NCBI GenBank assembly: GCA_009741485.1
Contig: CM019219.1
Span: forward strand, 7,507,081-7,571,080
Direction: 5' to 3'
Source of the DNA: Malurus cyaneus samueli
Lineage: Eukaryota; Chordata; Aves; Passeriformes; Maluridae
DNA length: 64,000 nt
Part shown: piece after piece, positions 22,901 to 35,945 of the stretch
How positions within the stretch are numbered: the first letter of the stretch is position 1
How the letters are laid out: each line of letters begins with the position of its first letter
Made by a program: the position numbers and the translations under genes
The notes under the pieces: model-generated
What the model was told of the DNA's origin: nothing
The model's database searches: none
Seen by the model: only the letters and a program-made list of their open reading frames with translations

Positions 22901-25157
22901 CTCCCTTGGGATGGGACCTCAAGCCTTAACCAGGAAACATTTTAAACAGACGGCCTTTTCTCCTAATTTGCCACATCTGAGGGTAAAATTAATGTCACTT
23001 GGTGTTCAGCAGAGCTGTCTCTATATTAGTTTTTTTCAGCAGTTTTAGATGAAAGTTGCTGAGAGCGGAAGGGGTGCTCTGATGAGCTGAAGGTCAAGAC
23101 ATCATCACCTTTTCAGCTGAATTCTCTCTTCTTTTTCTGATCATCCCACACAGCTACCAACTGTTTGGAGGAGGATAGCCATGCAGCTCCAGAAAATGTC
23201 TGTTAAAAATCCATTTGACACTCTTTTACTGCTGACCACGTTTGGTCTAAAAACATTAAGAAACTATTTCACCCCTCTTGGCATTTATTGGACTACATGG
23301 AGAGATTTTTTTTCAGACATTACCTGTTGTTTTATTTTAAAGACAGACTGTATTTTGTTAGTTGCCCAGAGGATTTCATGCATGGACTACTCTATAAATA
23401 AGACTTATTATTCCCCAGTGACAAATGCAGTTTCTTTCTCAGAAGTTCTGTAACAGCTCATGCGGGATAAACAGGAGTTTTCTGATGGTGTTCAGTTTCA
23501 GAATTAAATGGGAGACACTTTATGCTAAAAAAGGGGTAGATAACCAGTTGTCAAACCACCTTTTAATTGTTGAAGCCAGCTCTTCTGCCTGTGAGTTACA
23601 GCTGGGCAGTGAGAACAAGATGACATCAGTCACTGTGATTCTCAGTGGTTCCCCAGAGAAATAAATTTGGTCACCCCAATCAAATTTACAGCTAGCAGGA
23701 GGCAGGGGAAGCTGTAAAATCTACCAGGCTAGCATAACAGGCTGGTACTGTTATCCTGATCTCAGTGAGGCCAAGGGCTGTACAAGCAGCTGAAATTCCC
23801 TGCGGTGTTCAAGACGAGGCAGGAGAAATTCTTCAGGACAACCACTGCGGCATGGACAGCACCGTCTGTTTCTGGGAGGAAAACGCAGCATTTTTATCTT
23901 CAGGGCTGCTTCTCTGCACTTTTTGCTAAAACAAAATTAACCCCATGAACATAGAACAAATGTACATATACTACAGGGCTCCTTTCATGAATAAAGGATG
24001 CCAGGTCACCTAACCTCCATCCAAATGAGCGGCACAGGAAGGGAGAGACAAGTGAAGGTAATTTGGTGTTAGAACAGGGAGGAGACAGAGGGTTACACAT
24101 AGCTGAATCATCCAACAACCCAATCTGCCAGAAAATAGCAAATATCACAGAAATCCACGTGGTTTTCATCAATCTGTCCCCTGCCCCAGCACTGCTGGAA
24201 TGTTCTCTAGTTGGATCTCAGAGACATTTCACAGTGGAGGTATCTCAGGCACAGCCCATTCCAGCATTGATCTCGCTGCAAGGCTGGACCTCAGCACAAA
24301 GGAAAGGACAGGGATGATTTCTCCAGTTATGACTTCACTTCCCCACAAATAATGCTTTTCCCCAGTTCCATCACCTAAACCTCCCTTAACACCCAGTGGT
24401 TTAATGCATGTTCAAAATTTCCATTACAGGGAGTCTTTACCATTCTTCCTGCTCTTTAGGCTCAGGAAATACTTTGCGTAGGATTCAGGGCATGCAGGTG
24501 GGAGTGTTCCTGCAGCCTGACCTTTCTATAATCTGTAATTCTCAGTGGCTGTGGTTTCACCTTTATCTGGGAACTTTTAGGAAAAAAAAATCTCTTTTGG
24601 AACCATGAGAAAAAGGCTGATTAAATAACTGCCTGTCATCTTCTGGGATGGTTATCCCTCAGTGAATGCCTGAAATCAGCAGTCAAGAACAAATAATCCA
24701 CCTGAGGGCACATGGAGATCAGGCTGCAGAGTTGGTGGTTCATGAGAGATCTCAATTTCTGCATTGCCAGTTCCACGTGCTCCTCCTAAATTTCTCTGCT
24801 CTTTGCCCACACTGCTTCTCCATACTTACTGTTGAAAAATATTTACATGAAAAATGTTCTAAAGGGAGAGAGGTTAGCAAAACTGTCAACTGGGCTAAAA
24901 ATATTAAGCAAATCATTTCCAGCCTCCATGAAGTAATAGATTTCTAGTGCTGCTTACTCAGGACTTCTAGCAGGCTGCTGTACTCACAGGAGGGTGCTTT
25001 CTTAGCTTATTTTATGCATCAGTTTCATGCAGAATATTTGTTTGCTTCTGTGAGTGAAAAACATGTATTTTCTGATGGAGATTGCTTACCTCAAAGAAAA
25101 ACTAAATGTTGATCTTCAGCCTTGAGAATACTGACTTTTTGTGCAATTTAGCTAGCA
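19926..25157. other. Non-coding, nothing recognised
   Basis: Mixed composition with T and A runs (for example about 20611-20623 and 21170-21182). Frames of about 100-135 codons at 20105-20494 and 21449-21853, both minus, have no recognisable motif and no consistent splice context. No transposon was identified. Confidence 0.45.
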
Positions 25158-25312
25158 AATCACAGAATCATAGAGTCGTAAATGCCATGATGGAAGGGGA
25201 CATTAGGGATCTGATCCAACCTTGTTTGGCAAAAGCATGGTCTAGACAACATGCCCCAGCAACTTTCGTGCTGAATCTCAAAGTGCCCAAACATTGGGGA
25301 ATGCAAATGTAA
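25158..25312 (-). mobile_element. CR1 LINE fragment, 3' end, antisense
   Basis: The plus strand shows the complement of a CR1 3' end. It opens with AATCACAGAATCATAGAG, the inverted terminal octamer-type repeat. GGAAGGGGACATTAGGGAT and CTGATCCAACCTTG follow, then a degenerate segment including GCTGAATCTCAAAGTGCCCA and ACATTGGGGAAT, which I recognise from antisense CR1. The copy is diverged and truncated after about 150 bp. It contains an exact octamer at 25301-25308. Confidence 0.72.
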
Positions 25313-28300
25313 AACCATATCTACTCTTGAGGAATTTCTCCAAGCTGGAGCAGATACATCCTCAAAAAAGACAGTAAAAATATGTTGGCATTAAGTCTGA
25401 ACTCAAATTTTAGTACTTGAACACGTATTAGCCCAAGTCTGAGCGTTTCATTCCTGTGCCTTTTTTCACTGGTGGACTTTTATATTCTTTGAATTTTATA
25501 TTCTTCTCTCCCTCCTTGGCCACAACTTTGTTTTCCTCCATCAAAAGAAGATCTCTGCCTCTCCAGATAAGCATTCAGCCACCCAAACCTGAGTATCTAG
25601 ACAGATATCATGTCTGTCCCAGTAAAAGTGGGGCTGCTTTGGCAGCTCTCCTGCAAGGTGTTCCTGTGTTTTTTGACCTGCACTGCCTCTGCCCAACTGC
25701 TCAGGGCTCATCCCTGCACCCGAATGAACTGGGCCATATTTTTGGTGAAGAAACAGGGAAGAGAGAAGAATGGCCACCCTCCTGCACTGGCTGAAAGAGG
25801 ACAGAAGGAATAGAGGGAAAAGGGAGGGAGTGAAGCTGCCAAACACAACCACAGCGTGTGACATTGGGACAGACAGCACAGAGGGGACAAGTACACATGG
25901 ATGGAGCAAATGATGCAGTTTGTTTACTCTGCAGTGATGAAAGAGAAAGGTCATTTTCTATACACCCAGGCTCAGAGGCTGGCATATACAATTCATATAT
26001 ACGTATTTAAAGTCTTCTATATCTCTCTGGCTCAGGCTGCCACTCATTTCTAGTCTTCTAACAAGCAGGCTTTTGAACAGTGTTCACGCTCACTTTTTAA
26101 GTTTCCAAAGAAGCATCTCTTGCTGTAGAGGCTGCTGCTAATGAGAGATGAGGCAGAGTGAAGAGACAGCACTACTCCAGGTTGTCTCTGTGCTGTGCCA
26201 TCCTGTGCTGTGTGAGCAGATGACAGCAATGCTCTGCACCGCTCTGGCTGCTCCGTGTGGGTCAGAGTCTGTGTTAGCACACAAGTAACCATTAACCTGG
26301 CCTTTGCAACTGGCTTCCAAAAACATCTCTGAGCATTCACCTTTTGTTCTGTGTGTAACAGTCGCATTCAAGAAAGTGTCAGTGAGCAGCAAGACAGGGC
26401 TTGCTAGGACAGGAGTCACAGAAAAAGCAAAGTCATGGCAACACAGAATTCACCCCAGCCTGGGCAAATAAAGAAACTCTCGGTGCCTGTCTGTGCAAAG
26501 GGAGCTGCCCTTCAATTCACAGTCACAGCAAGGGGCTGCAGCCACAAAGCCCCCCAGTTCTTCCCACCATGGGCACCCACCTGACATCTGTGTGGCAGGA
26601 GCTGCAGATTTCTCTGGTCTGCAGTGGGGGCATCTATTGAAATGGGTGCTCAGCATCTCTTAGCCTCGGTCCCTTGGGATTTTATTCACAAAGCAGATGA
26701 GTAATTCCTCTCTCCAGCCACATCTGCTTCAGACTCAATGCTAGAGGTACTTAAAATATTGCAATTTGAAAAGAAGGTATCCTATATGTATCTGAAAGTG
26801 TTTCTCCCCTCTTAATGATGCACAAAATACGAGACTGGGCACTGTGTGTGCACAATGTTACATTAATAATGCAGCAGAGCTGCCTGACCAAACATGTTGG
26901 ATGGTCCCGGCAGAAGTTTTGCCTGCTCCTGTGACTCCATTTTCTCCCCTCCTCCCTTTTCAAAGACCAAATACATTTCCTTTTAACATGGTTGGAAAAG
27001 TTGGGAAAGTAGGCAGAAGAAGCAGCTACCTGCAAGTCACTGCTGCTGCTGCAGGGTTTATCACCCAAGGATATCTCCACACCTGCCTCAGTCTCACTGG
27101 CACATTATAACTCCTGCCTGACCAGTATGAACCCTAAAGAGACACAGAGAGTTACAGTAAAATTTCTCCAAAAACACCTTTATAAGGAATGTCCCCACAC
27201 TTGGAACATCGTTTCAGTACCAGCAGAAGATAAAACCAGTGATTCAACAACATCTTAATGGGAGACTCCCACACCTTTGGAGGGCATCAAAGGAAAAGCT
27301 ACTTAGACCTGGTATGGCTTTGATTTGCTGTGTCCCTGAAAATAAAAAATGATGTCTACATAGTCTCACAGAGACTTGAAAAACAGAAGAAGGAAAGGTG
27401 ACTCTTGCTCAGTTAATTTTTTTTTTTTAAACTTACAAATGCTCTCTGCCAGCTGTTTCTTTCTCAGCACAAGGCTTCAGGAGCTGGGCAGAGCACTGCT
27501 TGGTGAAATGGATATACTAAACATTGAGCAAAAGCCCTTCTCATTTACAGCTCTCCTACCTTCAGCAGAATTACTTCAGGGATCTGCTCCATCTGTGGCA
27601 CAGAGCTGTGCAATTTATACACCCTCCTCTGCCTTACAACTCCCAAGCTGCACTGTACAAGCAAGGAAGCAATAAAAGATGTGGTGCACAGACAAGGCTT
27701 GCAGTCTGCACTCAAGCTCTGATGCTGTAAAAAATGCCTAGCTGAAACAAAGATCTAAGTTCCACATCATTTATTTAACTTTCAAACGTCATATCCTAGG
27801 TTCTACAGTGATGGGCACTACAGAAAACACAATGAGAAATAGATGGGTAATTATGGTGGTGGTTTTGACTTTTACCATCATCTAAAACTGTAGTAAAGTC
27901 GGAAGACACAGGTTTATGCTTCTTGAGATACATGTTTAAATCGAGTTTGTGTCACAAGTGATCTGAATGTAATGGTCACAGCTTGACTCCTTACCAGTCT
28001 TAGATAAGTGACTGCGATTCGGAATTAGGCACAATTTTCTGTATCAGAGCAGGTGCATGGCACAGTTTGGTACAGATCAGTGTGACTGGCAGCACACTCG
28101 GAACCAGGAGAGAGCAAGAAACTTTAATTTCTGAAAGAAAGTTGTGATGTGTGTGGGATGCTCCCTGGGCAGCTGCCCACAACCTGCCTGCTCCTGAACC
28201 CGCAGCCTCCTGCAGTTTGAGAGAGGCACTGCTCGCTTTGGGAGCAGCGAAAGGGGCAGACAGAAGCAGCTGGTGGAAAAAAAAAATAAAAAACCCTGTT

Positions 28301-28424
28301 ATGAGAACAAAACAGACATGAAAGATGTTTTAAACGGCACGTATGTATAGATCACAGGGGAACTTTGAAATGCTCGATTAAGTATTGAAGTGGCCATCAC
28401 ACAGCCCATAACCCCTGACTGTTC
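25313..28424. other. Non-coding, nothing recognised
   Basis: At 25541-25991 several frames overlap on both strands (137 and 96 codons minus, 112 plus), but none resembles a known protein. No repeat family is recognised. The sequence becomes richer in CpG from about 28190 towards the island. Confidence 0.45.
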
Positions 28425-29075
28425 GAGAAGCGCCGTGCAGGCAGGTACCGCTCGGGCTGAGCATCCTTTGATGTGCGGGTACATGGAGAGCGTGAGTCAC
28501 GGCTCGGCGAGGGACCGGACACCGCGACCCCGAACGGGGACAGCGCCGCATCCCCGCCGGCCGCGGTGCCGGGAAGGTTTGTCCCTCCGGCGTGGGTGGC
28601 CCTGAACCCGCAGGATGTGACCTGAGACCTGCGAGGGGTGACAGCTCATGGCCACCATCCGCGGGGACGCTCCGAGCCGGCGGTGTCACCCAGCGGTGCC
28701 GCAGGGTGCTGGTTCTGGGCGATGAGAAGGGTTCCCGTGTGGGGCATCCCTGGGTGGCAATGTCCCCGCCTGGGCCGCCTGTCCCCCGCGTCCCCGAGAG
28801 CCACGAGAGGGCACTGAAACACCGGCGAAGGGATGGAGAGCGCTCGGCTCCCGCCACAAACGCGGGGCTCCGGCGGTGCCACCGCCTTCCCTCTCATTAT
28901 ATCTTCAGATAAAATTCCAGAACAAAGGACCGACACAAGGATATGCTCATTGCGGCGCGTTTCAACTGCCCCTTACCGGGTCTGAAACAAAACCGGGCTG
29001 GGTAAACACCCGGCAATGGAGCGCTTTGTGCATCCGGAGCTCGTAGGATGCGATGAGACTGCAACGCTGCGGTTG
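28425..29075. promoter_or_regulatory. CpG island
   Basis: I counted about 65 CpG dinucleotides by eye in roughly 650 bp, about one per 10 bp, in GC-rich sequence. The flanks and the rest of the window have CpGs only occasionally. Such unmethylated islands usually mark promoters or developmental enhancers. Long open frames on both strands here (for example 28378-28857, minus) are an effect of GC richness. No TATA box in a convincing position, initiator or coding exon was recognised. The island lies about 19 kb upstream, in the sense of transcription, of the putative minus-strand signal-peptide exon. It could be that gene's promoter, a promoter of a non-coding RNA or an orphan island. Confidence 0.85.
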
Positions 29076-29420
29076 TTTGTCAGGCTAAAATAATAATTGT
29101 ATCGAAATTCATTTTTAATTAAACTGTTTGGTGTGCTCCAGGGATCTGCGTTGGCATGTGTGGAGTGCCCGTCATCGCTGTATCGGTGGGCTTTATCTGC
29201 ACGATCAGTTAAGCTCAGTATATTTTAATTGAAATTCTTTCAGTCTTTCAGCTCTTACTTCCCCCTTCAGATTATCATTCATATTATAGCTGCATTTCAT
29301 GCTTATCCTATCCTGAGTGATTAAAAGAATTATTCTGCCATTATTTTTAATGCTTCCCTCACTTTCACAATCTCTTTTTATTATAAACTCTTGCTGCTAT
29401 GAGGGAATTTGGTGTGAATC
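29076..29420. promoter_or_regulatory. Candidate conserved AT-rich element flanking the CpG island
   Basis: Directly beside the island, composition switches to AT-rich sequence dense in homeodomain-type cores (TAATAATTG, TTTAATTAAA, TTTTAATTG, GATTATCATTC). Isolated CpGs persist (29120-29210, for example CGTCATCGC and GTATCGG). This resembles island-flanking developmental enhancers. Conservation is not observable here. Confidence 0.3.
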
Positions 29421-32400
29421 AGTTCACACCTTTTTGTTAACTATAAACCAGATGTAAGAAACCCCAGCATAGAAAAACATGCAGAACTGAATGACTGTCA
29501 TTCTTGATAACTGAAAATATGCCATTAAGATAATATGAAATATTTTTAAATGTAACTGGAATATGCAAGATGTAAGTACTGGAATAATTTTAGCAAAACA
29601 TACCCTTAAAATTTCCAGGAGGCAACCAAAAATCAAAAGCGAAGAATGAAAAGAGAGCTTGTTACTGTCCTTTTTTTACACAACACATTTTATTTGTCTT
29701 CACGTAAATGAAGAGTCTTTTAACATTTTTGTTAAGCAAACTTAGCTCATCTTACTGTGAGGAAAAAAAAGGAAAAAGAAAACTAGGAGATGCACAGTTT
29801 TCTTGTATTAAAGAAAAAGGGTAAACTTGAAATTATTTAAGGAAAAGAGATCTCAACTTGAATTTCTCCAATAAATCAAAATATTAGCTTAGTTAAAAAA
29901 TAATTTCTTCAGATAGTTGTATCAATTAATGCTTTCTCAGGATTGGTTTGTTTTTTTTTTAATTGAAAATGTGCTTTTAAAACTCCATCTGATACTCATT
30001 GTCTCTCAGCTCACTGCTAAGGCACTATTTTCAGTTTAAGTGTTGGTGCTGAAAGCTGCGATCCTGAGCAGCCTGCGTTCCCAACCTCTGTTAGAAACAA
30101 AAGAGACAGGATGTAGAGGGAAGCTCAGAGAAAGGAACAGCACTGGAGTTTGATTTTACTTCAGTGGGAACGTGACATAAGTGAGGAGAATTAGTGCGAG
30201 TCCAGTTTTGGAGGACAGCAGTCCTGATGCTGACAAGGGAGGGGACCTAACCTAAGGTCTTGTTTCCACACCTCAGAGCCACGAGCCTCAGTGACATCCA
30301 CCACACTCTGCCTGAACCAGGCATTTATTTCATTTTCTGAGAGCTCAGAATTCTTACCAGTCATGACAGCATCATAATGGCCCTCAGTGTGGATCTGCAC
30401 CTTCTTTTAGGAGCTGCAAGGACCCCGGGAGTGAAGCTGTGCTGAGCAATCCACAGTCACTTGCTCGACACGATTGCAGGGAACTTTGGCATTGTTTGTC
30501 AGACCTTTGGACCTCAGGAGTTTTTATACCTCGAAATCCAGATCACTTGTGTGAGTCTGTCTATGCCAGTATGGTAAAGGGGGAAAAACCCCACTTTCTC
30601 TAAGAATATGTATTGCCTGGTGATGGTTTCCTAAGGAAAAAGCAAGTTTTCCTCTCTTGTGATATATTTCAGAAAGCTTGTACCAAGGGACACCTTTTTG
30701 TGGCTTACATGTAGGCTCCAGCAAATATTTTCTTGTGCTTCCAAACAACTGATTTGCATCCACAGTGTGTCTCAAAACATAGAATATTGGGAAAATACTT
30801 GCATATATCAGAGTGTATTCTATATGATTCTATTGTGTATCTGTATGTGTATGCATGCACAGAAATTCTGCATACTGCAGAGTGGGAACAACAACTGAAC
30901 ATGCCCCCCAGTTTAGTTTAGGAAATTCCTGGTTGCCCTGATTAAGGGCAGTACAAGATTTGTCTGGCTCCTGGGCAGATGATCTGTCTGTAGCATGCTC
31001 TGTGTTTTCCAGCTTTGAATCTCCCATGGCCCATAAAATCTTTGCAAATATTTCCCATTGCTCAGTGCAGTATCTCACCATGCAGGGAGAGCTGATCTCC
31101 TGAGCCATTTCCTCCCACTGGACTACCCAGTGAGGCAAACCTGACATCAGCACCCCCATCCACACACTCCTCTCTCCTGCACCACTTGGAAACACACCGA
31201 GCAATATTCTGCCTGCTGGGAGCAAGCACCAGCCCAGCTCCAGACACCCTCTTCTTCTGGGATGGGGGCAGAAAAATATATTTTCAAATTCACAAGGAAA
31301 ATTCAACTTCCTCCCCCATGTTCTCCCTTTTTTCCCCCCACTCTCTTAAATGTCAGACTCCTACACAGTTTCTTTGAAAGTTCTAACAGTTAGATCAGTC
31401 TGGAAGCAAAATAAACTACAGTACATTTCACCTTTTGGAGAACTTTCCAAGAGACAACACGCATTTCAGAGTGGTGACGATTCAGCGTTTAGCTCTCTGG
31501 GGTTGGGGTGTAGACCTAAAAATTCAAAACATTTTTTTGTACATCTGTGTTGAATCATGGCTTATTTCTGATTAAGGTGGCTGAATTTCTAATATTAAAT
31601 TCTTTTTTAAACTGATCACTTGTATTTAAGGACATCAGATGGAAATGCAGTTCTGCTCTAACACTGCTCACTCTGCTTAGGATCCAAGTTAACCGGGTTG
31701 GAAGGTTTCTGATTTTTCCTTCAGCTGTGTTTTGCCCGAGGTACAGCCTGTGACAACAGAGCACAGACTCTTTGACCTACCCGTGGCATTTTCTTTCACT
31801 GCACATGAAAGAATGAGCATCACTGGGAGATGCTCAGGCTGCTGCTCTTTCTCTTGTCCTGGTGCTTGACGGGAAGTTCATCCCCTCTCCCTCTCCTGCT
31901 CGTGGGAGGTTGGGTGCTGGAGGATCTCAGGCTGAGGGTACATGAGGCACAGCTGAGACAGCCTTCCCAGGCAATAAAGTGCCGTGGGAGATACTGGTTT
32001 GGTTTTGAACCCTGAGCTTTGAAGGGGAATTTCTTCTGCTCTGTCTTGCACTGAGAACTGAGCCAGAACAGCGAGATCAGCACGTAAATACAGGGAAGAG
32101 TAATGGATGCAGTGCAATCACCCCGGCACACTTTGTGGGGAGTCTATAAGCAGCCAAACACACCCAAACACAGGGCATAAATAAAGGGGGAGAGAAGAGT
32201 GAACAGGTTTGAGTCTTTACTGCACCTGGTAACAAGAGTTGCTTGTGTTTGCTTGTCCTCCCTTCACCAAACTGGGGCTGAGCTGGCAGCTAGTGCTCTC
32301 CTAAAATCATCTCTGGTGAGCACTGCTTTTGTGTGTGTGTGTCACCATGCTGGCAGCACCCACCAGGAGGGTCCCTGATATTTTGGGGGCACACAGGGGG

Positions 32401-35400
32401 ACAGTGCTGTGCTAAGGAAAGGGATTTAATGAGCAGCAGTGGGTCTGAAGGACCCCAATAACGATGCATGGCTGAGGCAGACAAGGCTGCTGGCTTGCAC
32501 ATCATACACACAGGCTGTGGGAAGTGCACAGCAGGATGCTCCAAGCACAGTTTTCGAGCTGCTAAATGTGGGTTAGGCTGTTTATAACCTATCCAGGAGC
32601 CAGCAGGATACTGCCCAGGCAGCAGGCAGGGCAGCAGGCTCACACAGTCCACACCAGGAACAGAGAGAGGGCAGCAACTTTGTGTCCAGGGAGAAAATCT
32701 CCTCCCTCCCAAGACATATGAGACCACTCAATTCATTACTGAAGAGAGCTCCACTGAGGTTTGGATTGCCCAGGACTTGCCACAGAACAATGTGACTCCC
32801 ATTCCCCTGCATCAGGGCTGCCACAGACACTGTCTGGGAAAGCAGGGTGGGGGGAGAGGAGCATCGCTGCCCTTCTGTGGGACCTTCACAGCCCTGGTGG
32901 TTGTGGCTGAAGGTTATGAGACATTTTTTAGATGTGCTGTGCCCAGGTGATTGGCTCATATCAAGTTTCAACAACTCAGTTTATGGCTGGGGAGATGAGG
33001 GCATAGGTGGGGCTGGCAGCACACAGGCACCATGCTGGGGAGCAAAGTTGACTTCTGGCAGAGCCCCTCAGATTGCTCAGGATGGTGGGATGGTGACAGC
33101 GACGTAAATCACATCTGCACTGGTGATCACAGTATACTACAAGTCGTCTCTGGCAGCTCTGTTGGTCTGGAGATGGCAGCTGAGTCCACCTCCACAGCAT
33201 TTTCAGGCTGTTCCATGTCTGATATTTGCATGTGCTGAGCTAATGAAGAATTTTAACATATCATTTTTTTAAACTTAACAACTTCATAAACCTCAACAAC
33301 CTACAAAATATTGTGATTTCTCTGTCTGGGGCCACTGGATTTACCCACCCCATGCCAAACTTTATTCCCCATCAACATTCATCAGGCAAGAGGAATGGCC
33401 AAGGACACCTTTTTCTTAGCTCCCAAGCCTAATTCTGCCTAATATTTTGCCTTAACTCTTAGCTCTCCAACCAGAATCCCCTCAGCTCTGAATTAAAGAG
33501 ATGACAGAAGCACTAAAAAGAAGGTTCCTTCCGTAACAACTGTGACTTCAGAATAAGTGGTCTCTTCTCAATATTAGCAACACAGAAACACTCTCGTTAC
33601 CAAGCTCGACTCTGTGTACAGTCTGTGTGTAACCTTTTAAACAGCTTTTGCTGTAAAACACAAGTCTGTGTTTGCTGTAACAGAAGCGTTTCATTCCTCA
33701 CAGTAGAATAAAAGAGTTTGCTGAAAGAGAAAGGGCATTGCGAGTCCCTGCTTTGTGCTCTGAATTCTTTTCCAGCATCTTCCTTTTAATACATCGCAAA
33801 AGGGGGGAGAGAAGAGAAAAAACACATTAAAAAAAAAAAAAAAAGTGTTTTTAGGAGTGTTTTCCCAAGAAATATCACACACTGAATTGAAACACCTTAT
33901 CTACAAGGAGGTCCTGGTGGCAAGTGTAGAAGCAACACAGGAAAAAAATCAATACAGCCTGCAGAGATTAAAAACATACTGGAAAAACATAAGGAAAATG
34001 TAACAATTAATGCCAGTTGTACACATAATACGTGAAAACAAAGCGGAGAGGCATTAGTCCCTATGCACAGATCTATGGGATAGGTAATGCTTTTATCTCA
34101 ACTTGAAAATGGAAGCTTTATTAGACTGCTTCCCATCAGGAGGCATCAAACCTAGAGCAGTGCAAGGCGCTAACTAGCTGAAAGCCTCTTCCCCCAACAC
34201 CTTCCATCCCAATCACTTTGCATACCCGTGAAATTCAAATGGCTCCACCTCAGACTGAGGTGGTGTCAAACCAGGGCTCAGATTTACCAGCCTGGATAAA
34301 ACCACCCACTCCCCCTCCAGTGGAAGACATGAAGCAGCTGATCAGGATGCCTTGAGATAAGTGGGAGTATTTTGTCTGCAATTTAAAAAGCTCCTCCATG
34401 AAGTTACAGCTAGAGATTGTCTTATCATTAAATTGTTTTGTGCTCTAACGCCTATTAATATATGCCTGACATGAATAAAATGTCCTACACAAGTTTTAAC
34501 TGTGGGAGGTTTTGTAATTAGGATGCTCAGGCACAAAAATCAGGAAGATTAAGGTGTGGCTCAGTTGAATGATTCCTCAAAACTCCCTCCAGCAGCTTTT
34601 CATTCATACAATAATTAGACCAAATTTTTTACCCATCATCTTGAGTGCAAACCTCAAGAAAAGGCATTAAGGAGCTCTTTCTTGTTCCAATCCCTAATGT
34701 TAAAATACATTTTGAAGTCCAAGTAGAATATTTGCATCCTCATTTTTCTGGATCAGGCAGGAGCAATAAAGAGGAATATCCACCTTCTCATAACACAAAT
34801 TTCAATAAAACTACACAAGACTCACAGCAGGACTGTAGATAAGGGTAAGCATCTGATCACTGACAATACTGGAAAAATAACACTTTAACCTTCTTTCTAC
34901 TGCCTTCACATCCAAATAAATCAAGGTTTGCAAGTTTACTTTTAGACCCCAGAAACCATGACTTATGGTTTACTCATCCCCTTCCTGAGGCCAGTGAACA
35001 GAAAGGCAGGTACAGGGTCACACAAATGCCGGTGGGTTGGACACCTGGTGCTGCTTCAAGGCAGTAAAAGAGCTAAGCTGACTAAACCATCTGAGAATCC
35101 TCCCAGTGAAGGAACTTTCAGGACTGTGAGTTCATAAAACACACAGCAGTCCAGCTCATGTTTTGCACAATTTACATCCAAACACTCCCACCATGCTCTC
35201 AGCACTTCACAGAGGTCAGAAACATAGCAGCATCTTTAATGGAAGTCGGGGCTAGACAGACACAAACAGGAATGAGCAAAAGGAGGGATTTCATGGAGTT
35301 GGGAGCTCTGTTTCACACAGATTTCATGAAAGGCTCTCAGAGCTAAGCTTGCTTTTTGTGGCAGGGGCACCTCATGCTTTGGCCAGGCTCCCATTTTAGC

Positions 35401-35810
35401 ATCGTATAAATCCAAATGGATAAAGAACATACTTGGGCACTGGTGCTCCCACTGCACACAGGCTGCTTGCCAGAGTGGATAAACAAAAGTACTTTTCATT
35501 TATTAGTTACTAGTTTTCATTCAAACTCCCAGAGTGCCGATTCTTTTACTTTGGACCACATCCCTCGCTTCCACTGAAGCCAGTTTTAAGGTTCTCCTGA
35601 CCATGCTGAGAGCAGATTCATTTGGAAAGCATTTGAAAGGCTCAGCTCTGCCATTCTCACACAAGAAGGTGCAAAGCCACTTCAGCAGGTAACTCCTGAG
35701 GATGACTTTGCACAAGCCAAATCTGCAAGGTTTTAATGAGCCTTGGATAACACCGATGGCTTTTTTTTCAGTAATGCTGTCCACTCTTGGCAATAAGTAA
35801 TAAACATTCC
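29421..35810. other. Non-coding, mostly unremarkable
   Basis: No exon, transposon or RNA gene is recognised. A six-unit GT repeat sits at 32331-32342 and a 16-A run at 33829-33844. Exact octamer motifs occur at 30752-30759, 33224-33231 and 34730-34737. The segment 33900-34130 is AT-rich with a few CpGs and could be a further conserved element, but I cannot support that. Open frames such as 30830-31306 (minus, 158 codons) look random. Confidence 0.45.
33829..33844 (+). repeat. Poly-A tract (16 A)
   Basis: Sixteen consecutive adenines follow a purine-rich GGGGGGAGAGAAGAG stretch. No retrocopy is recognised upstream. Confidence 0.9.
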
Positions 35811-35945
35811 CAGCACCCCATGAGGCAAGAAGTCAGAGCTGGGCCTACTTTAAGACACATAAACTGCAGAAAAACTATTAAGGCTTCATAGCAAGCCAGT
35901 GCTGGAGCCAGTGCTTGGAGTGCAGGCACTCCTGGCTTTTAATGC
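35811..35945 (+). mobile_element. Probable MIR-type SINE relic
   Basis: The order of diverged strings follows the MIR consensus: CACCCCATGAGGCA (MIR: accctatgaggta), TACTTTAAGACACATAAACTG (MIR: cattttacagatgaggaaactg), ACTATTAAGGC, ATAGCAAGCCAGTGCTGGAGCC (MIR: acagcaagtcagtggcagagcc) and CAGGCACTCCTGGCTTTTAATGC (MIR: caggtctcctgactccaatgc). Each match is imperfect, as expected for an element older than amniotes. MIR is a tRNA-derived SINE with no coding capacity. A chance resemblance is possible. Confidence 0.5.

Noticed and set aside
28378..28912. Long frames on both strands of the CpG island (up to 159 codons)
   Set aside because: GC-rich sequence has few stop codons. The translations are Arg/Pro/Gly/Ser-rich in all frames and differ only by strand.
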